Made by a program: the position numbers and the translations under genes | Shown here: positions 1 to 14,000 of the stretch, piece after piece | Layout: each line of letters opens with the position of its first letter | Position numbering within the stretch: the first letter of the stretch is position 1 | Notes under the pieces: generated by a model | Database searches by the model: none | What the model was told of the DNA's origin: nothing | What the model saw: only the letters and a program-made list of their open reading frames with translations | NCBI RefSeq assembly: GCF_021018805.1 | Contig: NW_026960607.1 | Location: forward strand, 4,094,501 to 4,158,500 | Length of the DNA stretch: 64,000 bases | DNA from: Prinia subflava | Lineage: Eukaryota; Chordata; Aves; Passeriformes; Cisticolidae | Direction of reading: 5' to 3'

Positions 1-3000
1 GATTCCTTCTAATGAATATTTAAGAGATGCATGGGTTTTGGAATCTGTTATCATATCAAACCCAGTAGTGCTTTATAAAACTGTGAGGCTTTGCTATCAC
101 TGTTGGTTTGTAAGGTTGTCTGCTTTAGGTTTGGTGTAACTTAAGAAGACTTGATAAAACACTTGCCTTTAAACTTCACAAAACTATCTAAAATGTTGAT
201 AAATAAATGCTTCAAAGAAAGCTTTGGTGTGTTCATAGTAATGTGATGGCACACAGAGAAGTACTGCCAAGTAGTTTGTTCATCTAGGAGATGAAACCTA
301 TTCTTGACTCTCCTACAACAGCATCAAAAATGCACCAAGAAATAAGGTCCCAGCCCTAAACTGTGTCTTTGTCTTACAATGTGCAGAAGCCTGAATGCTG
401 CAGGCTTGTCAGGCTTTCCCCTCAATGGCCCAGCATGGCTCAAGTAGACTGACTGTCCTCTGGAAGAATAAAGGCAGTGATGAGGGAATGCAATCATGGC
501 AGTCCTAGAAAACTATTCCAAGAATGCTGGAGATCATCCCTTCTTTGCATACGCATACTTACTTTCCTGGGAAACTCGGGAAATAAGAGATAAATTGTAC
601 AACTTTAATAGAATGTCAGGAATTCCAGAGAAATGCTATTTCTAGCCCTTAGGCCTGCTGGAGCTCAAAGAGCTACATTGTGTGACTCTTACCTTGACCA
701 AAAAGGATAAGTGCAAGAAAGATGACCTGCATAGTAGTAAGGTCTGAACCTGTACTTCTGTAAGAACTCTTAAACTGTTTTTCTGCTTATTTGTCACCAA
801 AAGGGTATTGTTTCCTGACTTGTATTATGCCAATTCCTATGACCTTCAGATTCATTGACCAATATGTACAAGGAAGTTGTGGGGTGCAGTGTTGTGCTTT
901 CTAGCTCAAAGAGGCTTAAAGAAGGGTCTAGTGAATCCTGGAACAAAGGGGAAGAGTTGCATTGCTAGGAAAGAGTCAGGCAATGTGTTCTACCAACAAC
1001 TACCTTATCTGCTGAGCAGCCTCAAGTCAATGTAAAATTCATTCTCTATAGCTTGGTGTACAAAATTAAGGTTAGTTTTTATGTGACTTTACACCTGCTG
1101 CAAGATGAGGAAGACTTCCAGTCACCCTAGGTTGCGTTTTCCAGTGGGTAGTGTAATTTTGTTTTCTTGTTTTCCATCCTAATGCTTGTTGAGGTAAGCT
1201 GAGAGACTGCTTGCATGTCTGTGTTATCTGTAGTGGTGGGTTTTAAGGTTTTTCAGCATTTTAATATCAAATTAAGGCTGTACTGAGGCAAAACAAATGT
1301 ATTTGGCCGATTTTGAAAATACCCTGAGAATCTCTAGTAATAATGATGTCCAGATGAGTTTTTTCTCTCAGACAGAGCAGAGTATGTGACTGGGTGGAAA
1401 CATGAAGCTTCTTTAATGGGATAGTTTTAAGGGCAGCCCTCTGCTGAGGTTTAGAATTCCCCTCTTCAAGGCAAGCACTTAGCAGATACTGCTAAGATAG
1501 TATCAGCTGAGCAACAATGGGGAGACTAAGGTAAATTTACACTAAAACTACTGGCCCACCCTTTTTTGTATTAGCATGTTACTCCTAATTTTGGAGAGAA
1601 GGCAGCACCACTTTACATAGTGTTTCTTCACAGTGAAATAATTATTTAACTATTAGAATGAGACATAAATGCTTAACTGTAGAAGGTTCATGTACCTGAC
1701 ATAATTTCTGTTAAATAATTCTGTCTCACAAATCAGGAATACCTAACTGTAATTCTAGATACTTCCTCTTGCTTGTTGGAGCTGTTTATGAATTGTATGA
1801 CAGATAATGTCCTGTGAAGGACTACTGCCTTCCTTAAAATTATCTCCATGCAGCGGTGTGTGTATATAGCTGTAGGATGCAGAGGCAGAGATTCAGAAAT
1901 CTACAAGCAATTGCTGTGATTGACCTATAATAGTCTTGACATATATAAATTGTTCAAATGAGGTAAAAGTGCGTGGAATGAAGTATGATACAGACAGCTC
2001 TAAATGTCAGCTTACTATTGTAAGTTTTTTACTGCTAGGATAGGGAGTAAAGCTTTGAAAGACTTACTAAATATATGTATTTAATTACTTTCTCACATAC
2101 TTCTAATATAACTTGAATAAAAGACCAACATTCCCACAAACAACACATGTTGAGAATTCCAGATCCATTGCTTTGTGGTTTTATTTGTAGAGAAACACCA
2201 TCATAGAAATAACTAACCTTTGAGCCTAACTTGTAGTTAACCTCTGGAGGGTCTTAGCATTGTTTTAGCAGGGTGGCCTGTAATAAACTCCATCACAGTA
2301 CTGACTTGTAAGGACACTCCTTCTCTGTTGCAGTACTGTGGATTTCTCACAGAGCTGTACTGTAATGTTTTTTGTGGCATTAGATGTATTGTTTCACAAG
2401 CAGCCCTAACTGCAGAGTCCTGAATGCATACTCTGGATATTTTGATATTTTCTCTGAATCAGGATCTGACATTTAATGGCTTTAAATATTTTCAGCTTCC
2501 TTTTTGAAATAATGCAGAGGGTGCCTACAACTTTTCCCACCCATCCCCATTCTACATCTGTTAAATTTAGCCTGAATCTTTATTCACAGGTGCCCAGGGA
2601 TGACTTCTGGGTTTGATAGCCAAGACTGCTAGGTTCACAATGGCTTTCTGTAGCAAGTCTGCCCTAGTCTGAGCAGGCAAACAAGCTGATGTTTCACTGC
2701 AGCTGGTCTAGTTAAACTAGTACTTATTGAAGAGCTTGAGCTAGAAGTTCGGAACCAGCTACCAGTACAAATTTTAAAAAATTCTTACAATGTTTTTTAT
2801 GGCATGTTGCTTAGTTTTGCCTGAACTTGGAGACTGGATCTTGAAACCCTGTAAAAGGTAACTTAGGTTTCACCCTCTCTTAGGTGGCAGATTAAACTTA
2901 GCAGATGTTAAGCCGTATGTTCAAGCTTCCCCATGCAGGTCTTTTAAGCAGCAGGACTGAGGGGAATAGAAGTGAACCAGCGAATAAATCAATTTGCCAA

Positions 3001-3109
3001 ACTATCACTGACTTATAATCAAAGCAATTACAGATTTTTATAACTTGGACGCTGTTGTTAAAGCTTTTTTTTCCCCCACTTTCCAACTGATTTTTAAGCT
3101 TTCTTGCAG
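1..3109 (+). other. TMEM192 intron and upstream sequence, no further exon seen
   Basis: AT-rich sequence without long open frames. The first recognisable coding block begins at 3110 after a polypyrimidine tract and a CAG acceptor, so this stretch is best read as intron of the TMEM192 gene that continues off the left edge. I saw no RNA gene, LTR pair or convincing exon in it. Confidence 0.5.
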
Positions 3110-3212
3110 TGAAAATAAGCAACTTCAATCATGCCAAGCCAAGACCTGACATAACTGAAGAAGAAAAGATGTATGCCTACCCTAGTCACATTATCTCAGA
3201 AGTTGGATTCGG
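3110..3212 (+). CDS. TMEM192: TMEM192 penultimate coding exon (partial gene)
   Basis: TMEM192 is a four-pass membrane protein of lysosomes and late endosomes with a cytosolic C-terminal tail. This exon encodes 33 complete codons of that tail, including the stretch [18 protein letters not shown]. It is preceded by a pyrimidine-rich tract and CAG at 3107-3109 and followed by a GTAAGA donor at 3213. The reading phase (two bases in, two bases out) joins exactly to the exon at 5849, which ends in a stop codon. Identification rests on my recollection that the human protein has a matching acidic/YAYPS segment followed by a coiled-coil end. The upstream exons with the membrane segments lie outside the window. 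An unrelated coiled-coil protein is the alternative, but the convergent APELA neighbour supports TMEM192. Confidence 0.8.
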
Positions 3213-5848
3213 GTAAGAACCCTGTATTCATTTTGTGCTGTGTTCGGCCATGGTATATTGGTAACATGAATGGAATTGCATCATTTCCTGTAGACTTGCA
3301 TGCAACCTTAAACCTGTCAGCTAAACCAGAGGTGGAAATAACAGCTCTGAAGGAGCTATGCATAAGCCTCCCATTTTAGATGCATAGATGAGATGCAGCA
3401 GTCTTGTACTTTCTCCATAGTAAAGGATGATTTACTGTGATACAGAAATCCTCAATATAAGGATGGAGGTGATTTATGGCTGGTTATGTGAGTCTTTAAT
3501 ATAAATAACTGTGCTTAATCTGGTTTTGTTAATTTTATATGGGGTTTGAGAAAAGATAGAGTTGTCTTACACTGTTACTTAAAGTAGGCCTACAGAAGCC
3601 TAGCTGCTTCAGCTAGTTTTTTCAGGGAAGGAAATATATTGTGGGCAGTTGATAGACAAAGAAGAAAATTTAGTAGCTCTGTTCTGTGCCAGCAGTTGGA
3701 CATGAAATTCTAGCAATGGATTTGGAATGCATTTTGAGTTTGGGAAGGAGCTTTTAAGGTGTGGAGGGCACTTAAGGAGTAAGGAAGGTCTCAGTGAGAG
3801 TAGAAGTTGTCCAACAGTAACTGAAACTGTCCCAGACACTGAGACATATTTTTCGTTTGTTCTTTGTGTACCTGCCAATTGCTCAAACATTTTCCAGTTG
3901 CTGAAATCAGTCTGGTATGATTTAATAAAAACTAGTAATTGAAAGTAACATGGATTTCTGTATAAGAATTGAGATTTTCTAATATACTATGACTTGCTTC
4001 TATACGTGCTGCCTTCATGAAAGGTTGACTAATGAAAGATGACTAATACTTTGGGACTTCCCCTGGTATCACAAATGCAGCATGCACATGCTTTTATGGA
4101 ACTTGGAAGTAGATGTCCAGGATACAGGAAGGATTTAGAGTTGTCTTGAATTTTGATACCATGTCTGACTTCCATTTTGATATAAAAACCGTGGTGACTG
4201 CATGGTGGACCTCATTTCTTTCTCATTCATCTTCTCTGAGAAATTCTCAAATGCCCAGGGAATGTGTCTGCAACAATGACCAGCTGAGGAAAAGACTGCT
4301 TATTTTTGATTAAAGAGTGCAAACTTCCTGTGAGAACTGATTGCAAAACCATTGTTTTAATTTAGCTCTATACAACTCTGACTCTCTTTCCCTTGGGAGT
4401 TAACATCTATTGAAAAGTGAATCCTGTCAGCCCTTCAGTTGACCTTGTTATAAGAATGTTTTTTGAATATCATGACCTCTGCAGCCTAAGCTACTGATCG
4501 GGAGCCTTAAGTTGGTAGTGCACGTTACTGGTTAAGGTTGCAAGTTTTCTGTTTACAAAACTTGTGTTCTTTACTTTTCTGTTTAGCTACAGTAGGTTTT
4601 TAATTGGACCTAAGCTTTTTTCCACTCAATATCCTTCTCAGCACTTTTTAAGAACTATGAAATGGGCAGTGTTCCTCTACAAAATGCTGTAAGGCTGAGG
4701 AACAACTTTCTCAGCACTAAGATGCTCACAAGTGTACTAAGAGGGCAAATTCCCAAGTCAGCTGAGAAGAAATAATATGTAAGGAAAGACTAGACTACAC
4801 TCAGGCACTGGTACTTTATCTTGCTGTATTTTAAAAATTCCTAATTAAATTTGACAAAATTCTGTACTTTTTTCTTTTCCTCAATTAAGTGAGCTTTATT
4901 TAAATGTTGCAATGTTACTATTGGAGTTAAAATGAGAGGTATCTGAAAACTGGATATATTTTAAGGGGGGAGGGTAGTTGTACACAAGGTTGTATATTGG
5001 CGATTGATGAGAGACGGGAAGACTGATTCGGTGATCAGAATTCGATTTTACTCAGGTTTCCCAAAAGCTTATATACTATTTCAAACAGGTTAATAATTTT
5101 TACTACAATAATCAGGTTAAACATCACACAGAAAACTCATGCATTTTACAACAATTCTTTGCTTGCAGAAGTTGATTGAATCTTCTCTCTTCCCGTAAGC
5201 AGGTGTAATCCCATCTCCTGTAATTTTCACAGTTCTGTTTGTTCCTGCCATGGCATCTTGGTTATCAAACTAGCTATGCTAATCAAGTCTGTTTGACTCT
5301 CTGTCTTGTGTATTCCCATAGTTGTAGATCTGAAATAACACAACTTTTTGGTACTGATGCTGCCATGGCATGTGACAAATATTGCTGTATATAGTAGCAT
5401 ATAATGTATGCTACTCCAAGTTAATCAAGAGATGTCTGTCTTGAACAGCTTATGATCTTCCACAGCTGAACAATATTATGCCTGCTCAAATCAAGCTTCC
5501 TAATGTGTGTGGGAAAGGTTCCATGGTTCTTACTACAATTCCAGCATATTGTCTGTCTTGGTTTCTTAAACAGTAAGATCCTCACTCTGTCTACCAGGGA
5601 ATATGTAACTCAGTTGTGTATGCATGGCATGAAGTTCAGCCAAACTTTCTCTTCCTACCTTCTCATGCAAAAGAGAGTTAGACATATAGGTGTTGTAGAT
5701 TGCTCTTCCCTCAAAAATTAGTTGATCCCAGCAAAAGTGAAACTAAAGGAAACAACTGTTTAGGTATGTGTTGATTAGCTCTGACATTTCACATGTTATA
5801 AGGCTGTTGTCACTTACTGAAACCCATATTTACTTTTTTTACTTCAAG
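3213..5848 (+). other. TMEM192 last intron
   Basis: About 2.6 kb between a GTAAGA donor and a TTTTTTTACTTCAAG acceptor. It contains an LTR-like insertion near 4991-5376, entered separately. No other coding block was found. Confidence 0.7.
4991..5376 (-). mobile_element. Probable solo LTR in the TMEM192 intron
   Basis: Read on the - strand, this segment has a TATA-like AGTATATAAGC, then about 80 bases, and ends in CAATATACA, giving a TG...CA outline on the + strand from 4991. Its short-range composition differs from the flanking intron. I could not find a matching target-site duplication, and the right boundary (…CATGTGACA) is a guess. It could instead be a fragment of a longer repeat. Confidence 0.45.
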
Positions 5849-5972
5849 GGAAAATTCCAGTTTAGAAGAGATAGTTGAGAAGCAAGGAGATGTAATAGAG
5901 TATCTTCAGCGACACAATGCACTGCTCAGCAAGAGACTGTTGGTGTTAACATCTCAGCAAATCAAAACTTAA
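5849..5972 (+). CDS. TMEM192: TMEM192 terminal coding exon with stop
   Basis: Encodes the last 41 codons of the gene including TAA at 5970-5972. The first base completes a Gly codon split across the intron. The product is a heptad-like helix, [20 protein letters not shown], followed by a short Leu/Arg-rich end. This matches what I remember of the cytosolic C-terminal helix of TMEM192, used in homodimer formation. The human tail is slightly longer and carries a Cys used for the disulphide dimer; no Cys is visible here. The convergent position relative to APELA, about 10 kb away, agrees with the human gene order. Confidence 0.8.
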
Positions 5973-7470
5973 CAGCATTTAGAAAACTGCTGCTGGAGCT
6001 CTGGAGGGGAACATGAAGTAATATAATATCCAGACTGATTTGTACAGATGTGACTCTTCAATCATCTTTCATGTTTTGAAATAGAAGTTGAGCTAGAAGG
6101 ATAAGCCCTGCTTACACTATAAACCTATTACAACTGGACACTCTGGCTCTCTTCAAATCATCAGATCTGGAAAAAAGTTCTGCAGCTTCTAGGATTTTTA
6201 ATTCTTCATAAATTGAAGTTGTACATGAGTTAATGGTTTAACTTTGCCCAGTTGTTGCTATTATTTTGTACTGCTGTGTAACCTTTAAGCTTCAGGCTAC
6301 CAAAGTATTTTATATTTCTGGAATACAAATTTTTTCTCTAGCAAAATGACTTTCCAAGGGATGTATTGCAGTTTCTACTGCTGAAGCTGAGACGTGCTCT
6401 GTCACTGATTGCCTTTGCTTCCAGGGATAGAGGTGGTGTACTTCATTAGTCCAATACAGATACTTGTTTTCTAGATGTCTCCTTTTCTCCTTTGTCAGGT
6501 AAGTGGAGAAATTTGGCATCCAATTTAAGATTATAAAAAAGTGGTGAGTGCCCTAAAACTGTAAATTTTACATACAAGTTTGTGGTATAAAACCGTGCCA
6601 TGATAAGCAATTGGTCAGAATTGTGGCTTTAAAACTCTTAAGAGTTTTATCCTTAAAACTGATTGTCAGGGCTGATGACTATACCATTACTAGGAGTTTG
6701 TGTTGATAACAAGACTCCTACTCTGCCAACTGAAGTAACAAAGCAAATATACTTGAGCATAAGCTTTTCCATTGATCTGATAACTAACTTGTGTTCAATG
6801 CTTTTAAGGAGGCTGTCAAAAATGCCTGTTGTATACATACTTGTTCTTCACTTTGGCCCTTTAAAAAAGTCAGCATCTCAATTCAAAAGCTGAAATGGTG
6901 TATGTGGGGAAGTAGAAAACAGCAGAAGACAGAAAGGTCTTTTAGAAGTTGAAGAAACAAGAATTCTTGGTTTTAATTTATGGTGAATTAAGGCTTGTGA
7001 AAGAAACATTTTGTTCTGGGTACTATTTTGTCTACCAATGTAGACAAAGAATTATTTTAGAAGCCAATACCTCTGTGGGGATAGGGTGATCACTAATCAG
7101 AACTGGGAAGAAGACTCTCAAGAGGAGTGGTCTTGTAGTTGAATAATTAATTCATCCTACTTTGGTGTTAGGGTACAACTTCAGAAGTACCTAGACAGTT
7201 TAGTGTGCAACAAATATGGGGTGTGTCTCATTCAAAGGAAAACAATAAATATTGGAGGTTTTGCTGCTATCCAACACTAGACTGTTCTCCTTAGCTGTTG
7301 TTTCTTGAAAATGCAGCCAGAATTTTATAGTATACATGTAAGGAATAAAGTTATTTATTTTTAGAACTCAGGTTTTGGTGTGATTGTGTATGTCAATTTA
7401 TATGATTTCTATGCAAAGCAGTAAAATGTGACTGTGAAGTTCATGCACAATAAATGCAACCAAGGAAGAG
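5973..7470 (+). other. Likely TMEM192 3' UTR
   Basis: No coding follows the TAA. AATAAA hexamers occur near 7246, 7344 and 7451 and could each end the transcript. The stretch is AT-rich and free of recognisable repeats. The extent is inferred only from these signals. Confidence 0.5.
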
Positions 7471-7678
7471 TGTGAATTCTGTTATTTCCAAGCTCATGTA
7501 CATCTGGTTCCAACAGGCAATCTGTGCAGATTTTTCTGTTATGCAGAAGTTCTCACAGCAGTGTTGGCACTTAAAACTAGCCAAACAAGGATAGCTGTGC
7601 ACTTGTTTTGAAGCTTTAAGTTTAGTTTTATTCCCCTTTCTGGGTAATGTTTTTTTCCATCATGCTTCAGCCTTCCTC

Positions 7679-8083
7679 GGTTGTTGTTTAAAATTTTGGG
7701 GGGTCCCTGGGGGGTCCCCCGGGAGACCCCCGGGTCCTAGGGTCATGGGTGTTCCCGTGCTGGCAGGCAAAGAGACTCAGACGCCGGTGGGGTGCTGATG
7801 AGGTGAGGGTTTATTCACTGAGGGAGAGGGGAAGGGAAGGGGGGAAGGGGAAGGGGGAGAGGGAAGGGGAGCGTCCAGAGGCCTCCAGGGGAAGAGGGGC
7901 AAAGAGGGTGAGACCCCTTGCGTTTGCACTCTTAACACAGAGGTTCAAAGGGGCGCGGTAACATTCTCCAGCCAATCAGGTTACAAATACAGGATACTGC
8001 AGGGAGGGTACAGACTTGGGATAAACCATACATTTTCCAGGGGTGAGCCAGAGCAAACCATTTCCATAAAATGCAATTCCACA
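7679..8083 (-). mobile_element. Solo LTR, ~0.4 kb family, copy 1
   Basis: 405 bp, flanked by a perfect 6-bp duplication TTCCTC (7673-7678 and 8084-8089). On the - strand it starts TGTGGAATTGCATTTTATGG. It contains an AATAAACCCTCA polyadenylation signal near the middle of its downstream half and a purine/pyrimidine-rich tract (the GGGGAAGGGGAA run on +), and ends in a C/G-rich stretch and AACAACC. Two further copies of the same family lie at 22296 and 23609. A 6-bp duplication is typical of class II (alpha/beta-like) ERVs. No internal region remains, so it is a recombined solo LTR. Confidence 0.9.
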
Positions 8084-8089
8084 TTCCTC

Positions 8090-11000
8090 TGCCACGTGTG
8101 TTCCTTTCCAGCACTGAGAAGGAGGCTGCATATTGTCGCAGAACAGCTTTCCTTTGTTTTGAGGTCATTACTCAAACCCTCCTCTTCTCCTCTCTGACTG
8201 CTCAAGGTAAACCCTGAATTAACCAGTAGTGTTGCTTCCTGTGGAACATGGTAGCTGGAAAGAAAAGCAAGTATGGCTCTCTGTGTGCACACCTGTACAT
8301 CTTCTGTCCTTTAAATGTTACCGTTCCTAAGTACACAAGTGATAACAAATGATAACAACCACCCACCCCTTGCCCCAGTTTTATATCTTTATCATACTCC
8401 CAACTCTGTCTTGTTTTCTTAGTATCTTTAAGCTTTTCCTTTGGGTGGGGTGGAGGCTTTTCACATTTGTATGGGTTCATACCAGAAGCTGGTAATCTTT
8501 ACTACTCACCCTGAACACCTGAACCTCTGGCCATGGTAGAGCTACAGTGAATTGTCAAGTAGGAGGTGCTGCTGTGTGTGGCAGCCCCAAGGCCCTTGTC
8601 TGCAGCAGATGGGCCAAGGCCAGCCTGGTTGGGAGGCAGAAGTACTCCCCAGCCCCAGGCTCCCTGTGCTGCCTGCCCCGGTGTGTGGCGTGGTGTTGCT
8701 GGGTTCTGTGGGCCCAGGCTCCTGCCTCCTCCTGGCCACCACCCTGCCCATGGCTGAGCTCAGTGCTCTGCAGAAGGTGACTGCAGGGCTGCTCAGGGGG
8801 GCTGTGTGCAATCAGCTGCTTGAAGAGTCATGTGAGAGGGGTGAATGGCTGCTGCTGTGCAAGGGAGATGAAGCTCAGCTGTAACCTTGCTGTGTCTGAC
8901 ATGCCAGAGTGCTAAACTGAACAATGAGTCCTAATGGTTCTGGTTCTGCTGTGTCCTGCTTGTCGGACACCTCTGTTGCTGCAGGTTGGGTGCTGGAGTG
9001 GCCAGTGCTGTCCATCCCATGTTGCAGCCTGGGTGTCTGTCCCTGCAGTGTCAGCAGCTGCTCATGGGCTGGACTGTACTGAAGTAAAATCCATGGTGTG
9101 CTGTGCATGCAGTAAGCACTGGAGCATTGGGTCCAAATTTCACGGGGTAAGAAAAAGGTACTGCATTGTGAGCACAGGGGTTTGTACGTGCTCTGCTGCA
9201 GAGTAGTGCTTTGCTAACCATCAACGCAGCCCTGATCTGGTAAGATGTGGCAAACCCACAAACCTGTTATCCTGAGCATCTGATGTGATACTCTATGTAA
9301 CTACAGGTGCTGAAATGAATCGGTATTTGCAGGTCTTGGTAAGATCTGCTGGATTGCAGCTGGGGCAGCAAGAAGATAACGAAAGTGAAGGAATGTTTCC
9401 TAATATATGTTACAACTGTACCTTAAAATAAAAATTAAAATAATGTATTGTCATTTTAGCCCCTTTTTTATTATTCAGTGCTTCTCCAGTAGCTTTTTAT
9501 TTCTGTAGAAAACCAATATATATGTTTTTTAGGTCTGAAAAAAGAAGTATTTTGTACCACCTGTGGAATATATTGGATTGCCTGAAAAATGTTCACATGT
9601 GCTAAATATTCTGTACACATGAAAGAAAAGATGTGATGATCTCTTGTGAATGTACATCTTACATGAGGGAAAACTCTCAGTCAGTATTTGTTTTGTCTTT
9701 CTGAATTACTCATAGTGGATGGTCTATATAAACACTTCAGTATTTCACTCCATGAGGGAAATCACTGATTGTAAAAGATCTTAACAGGATTTTCCTGCTT
9801 TAAGGTTCTACACTAACATGTAAGTAACTAATGTGGAGTTAAGCAGGCTTGCTGTACTGGAAGTGATTCTTAATGTAAAAAACAAGGTTGCAGCAAGGAC
9901 CAGAGACTTGGACAGACAACAGTCTGAACAGGTAACTCGAGACGGAGAAGTAGCTTCAGCCTTGGAATGAGTTAGGCTTCTAGGCTTTCTTTCTAAAAGC
10001 CATGTTGCCCTGTTTGTGCTGTTGGAGTGTTTCCTGCTTTGCATGAATATTTTGCAGCTGATCACTAGCAAGAAAGAGAAAGGCCAGTAGTAGAGCAAGT
10101 AGTGAGAGATCAGTAGGCTAATTGTACTCCAAATAGTCAAACATTTGAAACTTAGTTGCCATACTGTTTGATTGGTGTCAATTTAAATTTTTTGTGACCC
10201 TTAGTAAAATTTGGCTTTGTGTAGACACTAAGATATTTACAGCATATGTGTGTGGCATAAGGAAAATATTTCCAGTCTTTATTCTCCTATAATTTCCTTT
10301 TTTCCATACTGGAAAGGGAAGAGGTGAATTGTTTATTATCCTTTGGGAACATGCTAAACTGCTGTTTCTCACTAAAGCCTTGAATTTACCTCTGTTTCCT
10401 GCTGACCTACTGTTACAGGACTTAATGAAACCTACTTTGAAATCAAGTTTTCATTTTTCCTATATTACAACTATGGACAAGACAAGAAGTTAATTCAATG
10501 TTTCAGAAACTCACGTTTTGCCTTCCAGAATTTGAGGTCTTAATCTATATTGGGATCAAGTCTTGTTAGATTGCATCCATGCAAACATCAATTCTGACTT
10601 TGAGTAGACAGCACTTTGTGCTTGTGCAAGCTGCCTTTAAGCATACACTGGTACATGCACAGGGAGAGCTGTCAGTTTGGCTGTTGCAGCACCATGTCCA
10701 AATGCTTCATGTTTATAGATGTGATCACATTGTTACCATGCAAAGCTGTTCTTACCATGAGCCTTGCATTATGCACAGCAAATAGAAACAGTTTTAACAA
10801 AGCCAAATGGAAATCTGACTTGAATCAGAATTTTGCATTTTTAGAAAGACAGAAAATGTCAGGAAATTATTTCCATGATTAATTATCACATATTTGTGTC
10901 AGAAATTAAGTAAAAAATTTTCAAACACTGATTCTATATGAATCTACAGGGAAAATAAGCAAGTTCTCATTTTTCTTAGATACATTGACTTTGACAGCTG

Positions 11001-14000
11001 AAGGATACAGACACTGAGGAGTGTACAAAATTTATTTCAAATAAGGTATTTGAAATGCATATATCTTTTTACAAAATATACAATTGATCAGCTAGTTGAT
11101 AAACATATCTATCAAAGTTCACAATCAATGCCTTTTTCAAAGCAGATTTTATGGTATCAGAATACCTTCAAAGAACAGATATTTTGAGTAATTTTGTAGA
11201 CTGACAGCGGGCTTCCTAGGGTGCTGTTTTATTTTTACTTCTGTGAAGGACCATGCATTTATAGCTTCCTGATAGATACACTATGTAATTTTTTTACAAT
11301 TTTATAAAAGTTAATTGAATAATTGTGGTTATATAAAAGATCCAGTGCCACAATAGATCCATATACTTGTTCATAAGACATAACTGTTAAAAAGCTACTC
11401 TTCACCTTTCTTGCTTTCCCACACTCTTTAGCTAGAGTTATAAACAGAGATAGCCAAGGATACATGTCAAAGCCAAGTTAAATAAATAATTTTAAAAAAT
11501 ATATAAAAGTGGTAGAATGCCTCTTTGGGAAACTGCTTTTTCTTTCAAGACTCCAAAGGTTTACCTGCAGGACTGCTTGTTGGTTTGGATAAGTTTGACC
11601 ATCTTTTTATGATGGTTTTACGCAACTCCAGAACCAGGTCTGATGTTACACTTTTAATTTTTTTTTTCATGTAGAGAAATTTGTAACTCCTGGTAAACTT
11701 TGCCTGTATTAATTCAAGTAAGATTTCAAGTTCTTAGAGATAAGGGGTTACATATGCACACTGATTAGAAAGTTTCAGCTATCCAGTTTTTTTGATTGCT
11801 GTACTTTCATTAATTAGAAACTATATGTTGTAAGAAAAAAATCGTAATACTAGATTTCAACCACAACACTTCTGATCTTTGGTTGTCTTCTTTATATATT
11901 TTGTAAAAAATGTTGACATTTTAAGTCTAGTGCAATGACTTAAAAATCTGGGTATGCTTTATTTTCAGGTTTAGTTATGCTAATGAAAGGGCTACCACAT
12001 TTTCCTTTATAGGTAGGTAGGTCATTTCTGCTGATCTAAAAGGAATGTGAAGCATGTATTTTTAAGAACAAAACTCAGACTAAAAGGTCAATGTATTCTT
12101 GACCTCCAGTGCTGAAAAGAACAGCCTGTTTTCGTTTGAAGTCCTCATTCATTGTAGTGCCATGTTCAAATATCCCATTCATTTAAATTACAGGAATAGA
12201 TGCTACGCCACTGACCAAACAAAGGTTTCTTTTCAATGGTCTATTTTTATGATCTATTTATAATACTGTAGTGGTTATTTTAGGAAAACTACTATTAAGC
12301 AAATAGCTCTGTAGTACTGAATTTTCAAGCATGTTTTAACTGTCTGGTTTGGCAGCCCAGTTTAAGAAAACAAATTATATGCTTTGCAGTAACAGCTCAT
12401 TAGACAGGAGGATGGGCTTGACCTTAAGGTCTGGCTTGAGAGATTTATGTTTTGCATGACCCTTGGCTAATCTCTTATCTCTGTGAGCTTCAGTTCTCAA
12501 TCTACAGAATGAGGGATAACACTCTCTTTGCTTTCTTATATTGTAAACTCTTACTATGCTTACCATTCATGAAGCCAGTAGGACTACTAGTGTGGTGTTG
12601 ACTTTGGTACTATTACAGTAATTCATTGTATGTTATTAAGATAATTCCATAAAGATGTAATGTTAGATGTTAAAACACATATGTATATATTAATATATAA
12701 AAGTATAAACAAAAAATGGACTTTCACAATTCCATGCTGGAGTCTGTTACTATTTCATCCTAAACATTGCCCTATACACAACCTGAACTGAGTAGTTAAC
12801 AGCACTTTCAATTTCACTCAGTCTGAACATTATATAGCATCAAGAGTGCCCTTGGACAGATCCTTCCTTCTTATTGCCCCTGGAAATCTAGCTCAGTTAG
12901 CTGATGTTTGATTTGATCTTTAACTTTTATTACTTATTATGAGAGCCAAATAATTTGCAGGGAATGTTTCAACTAGGTAAGTTCATGCACATCCCCCATC
13001 ACCACCCTTCCGCCCCCCCCCCACTTCTCAGGGTATGAGACGGGCCTTTAGTCCAGGTCCAGTAGAATGTGACAGACAGAACTGCTGAAGATGGGACTGT
13101 GGTGGCTGTCACGTCAGCTGTTGTTGATCTGGACTTTTGACAAACTTCTCTTATCAGTTTAACCGTTGCTCCTTTAAAACACTGAAAATTCCAGTATGAA
13201 GTTGCTGGGAGAAAAAAGAAGAAAAGGACAGAAATATTAATGAGAGATTTAGTATTCTAAATAAGTGTCATACAAAACAGAACAGTCTCATACAAAACCA
13301 GAAAAAATGGATGAAATTTGGAATGATATTTCTTAATTTGGAATTTTCAGCTACAAAGTTGGAGAAAAAAAAGACAAAAGCAAGAAGGCTGCTGATATAA
13401 AAATTTCTGTGGTTTTTTTTTTTTTTTGTCCCATGTTGTGTGTATGGAAGTGATGAAAAATCAAATTAAATCTTCTCATTTCAAGTGCGGCAAGAGCCTG
13501 CTATGCTCATTTTAAGTTTCCAACCACTTGAAATTCAGACTTAAGGGTGCATCCTGTTTGCATCTGCAAGTGGCTTTATCCATATGTACAACTCCCCTGA
13601 GATCAATAAGATTACTCATGTGAGTCAAGTAACCCAGGCATGTAAATATTTGCTAAATTTGGACTAAAACTAGAAGGGAATGTTAACGTAGGTGGTAAAT
13701 CCTTCTTAAGATAAAGGATAGCACCCACAATGAGTGAAGTTAAGAGAGTTAGTTCAGGTGCCTGTCTCCCCTTACACCCTAGTAGAGGTTTACTGAGTTC
13801 TAAATAGTTTTATAAAGCAGAAGGATTTTTAGCTTAATGCCTACAAAATATATTGAGAATTAGTAAGTACACTGTTTTGTTTGGTCATTGACTTTTGTTA
13901 CAAGAAATCAGCTCCCCGAAGAAAAGGAGATAACCCTGAAAATACCCTTTATCTTGATATTCTGTGGGGAAAGGAATTCCAGTATAAGTGCACATGTATA

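Noticed and set aside
8540..9210. Cluster of short frames in a CTG/GC-rich island
   Set aside because: All frames on both strands are open for similar lengths, with Cys/Trp/Leu-rich composition and no start context or domain. Best explained by base composition.
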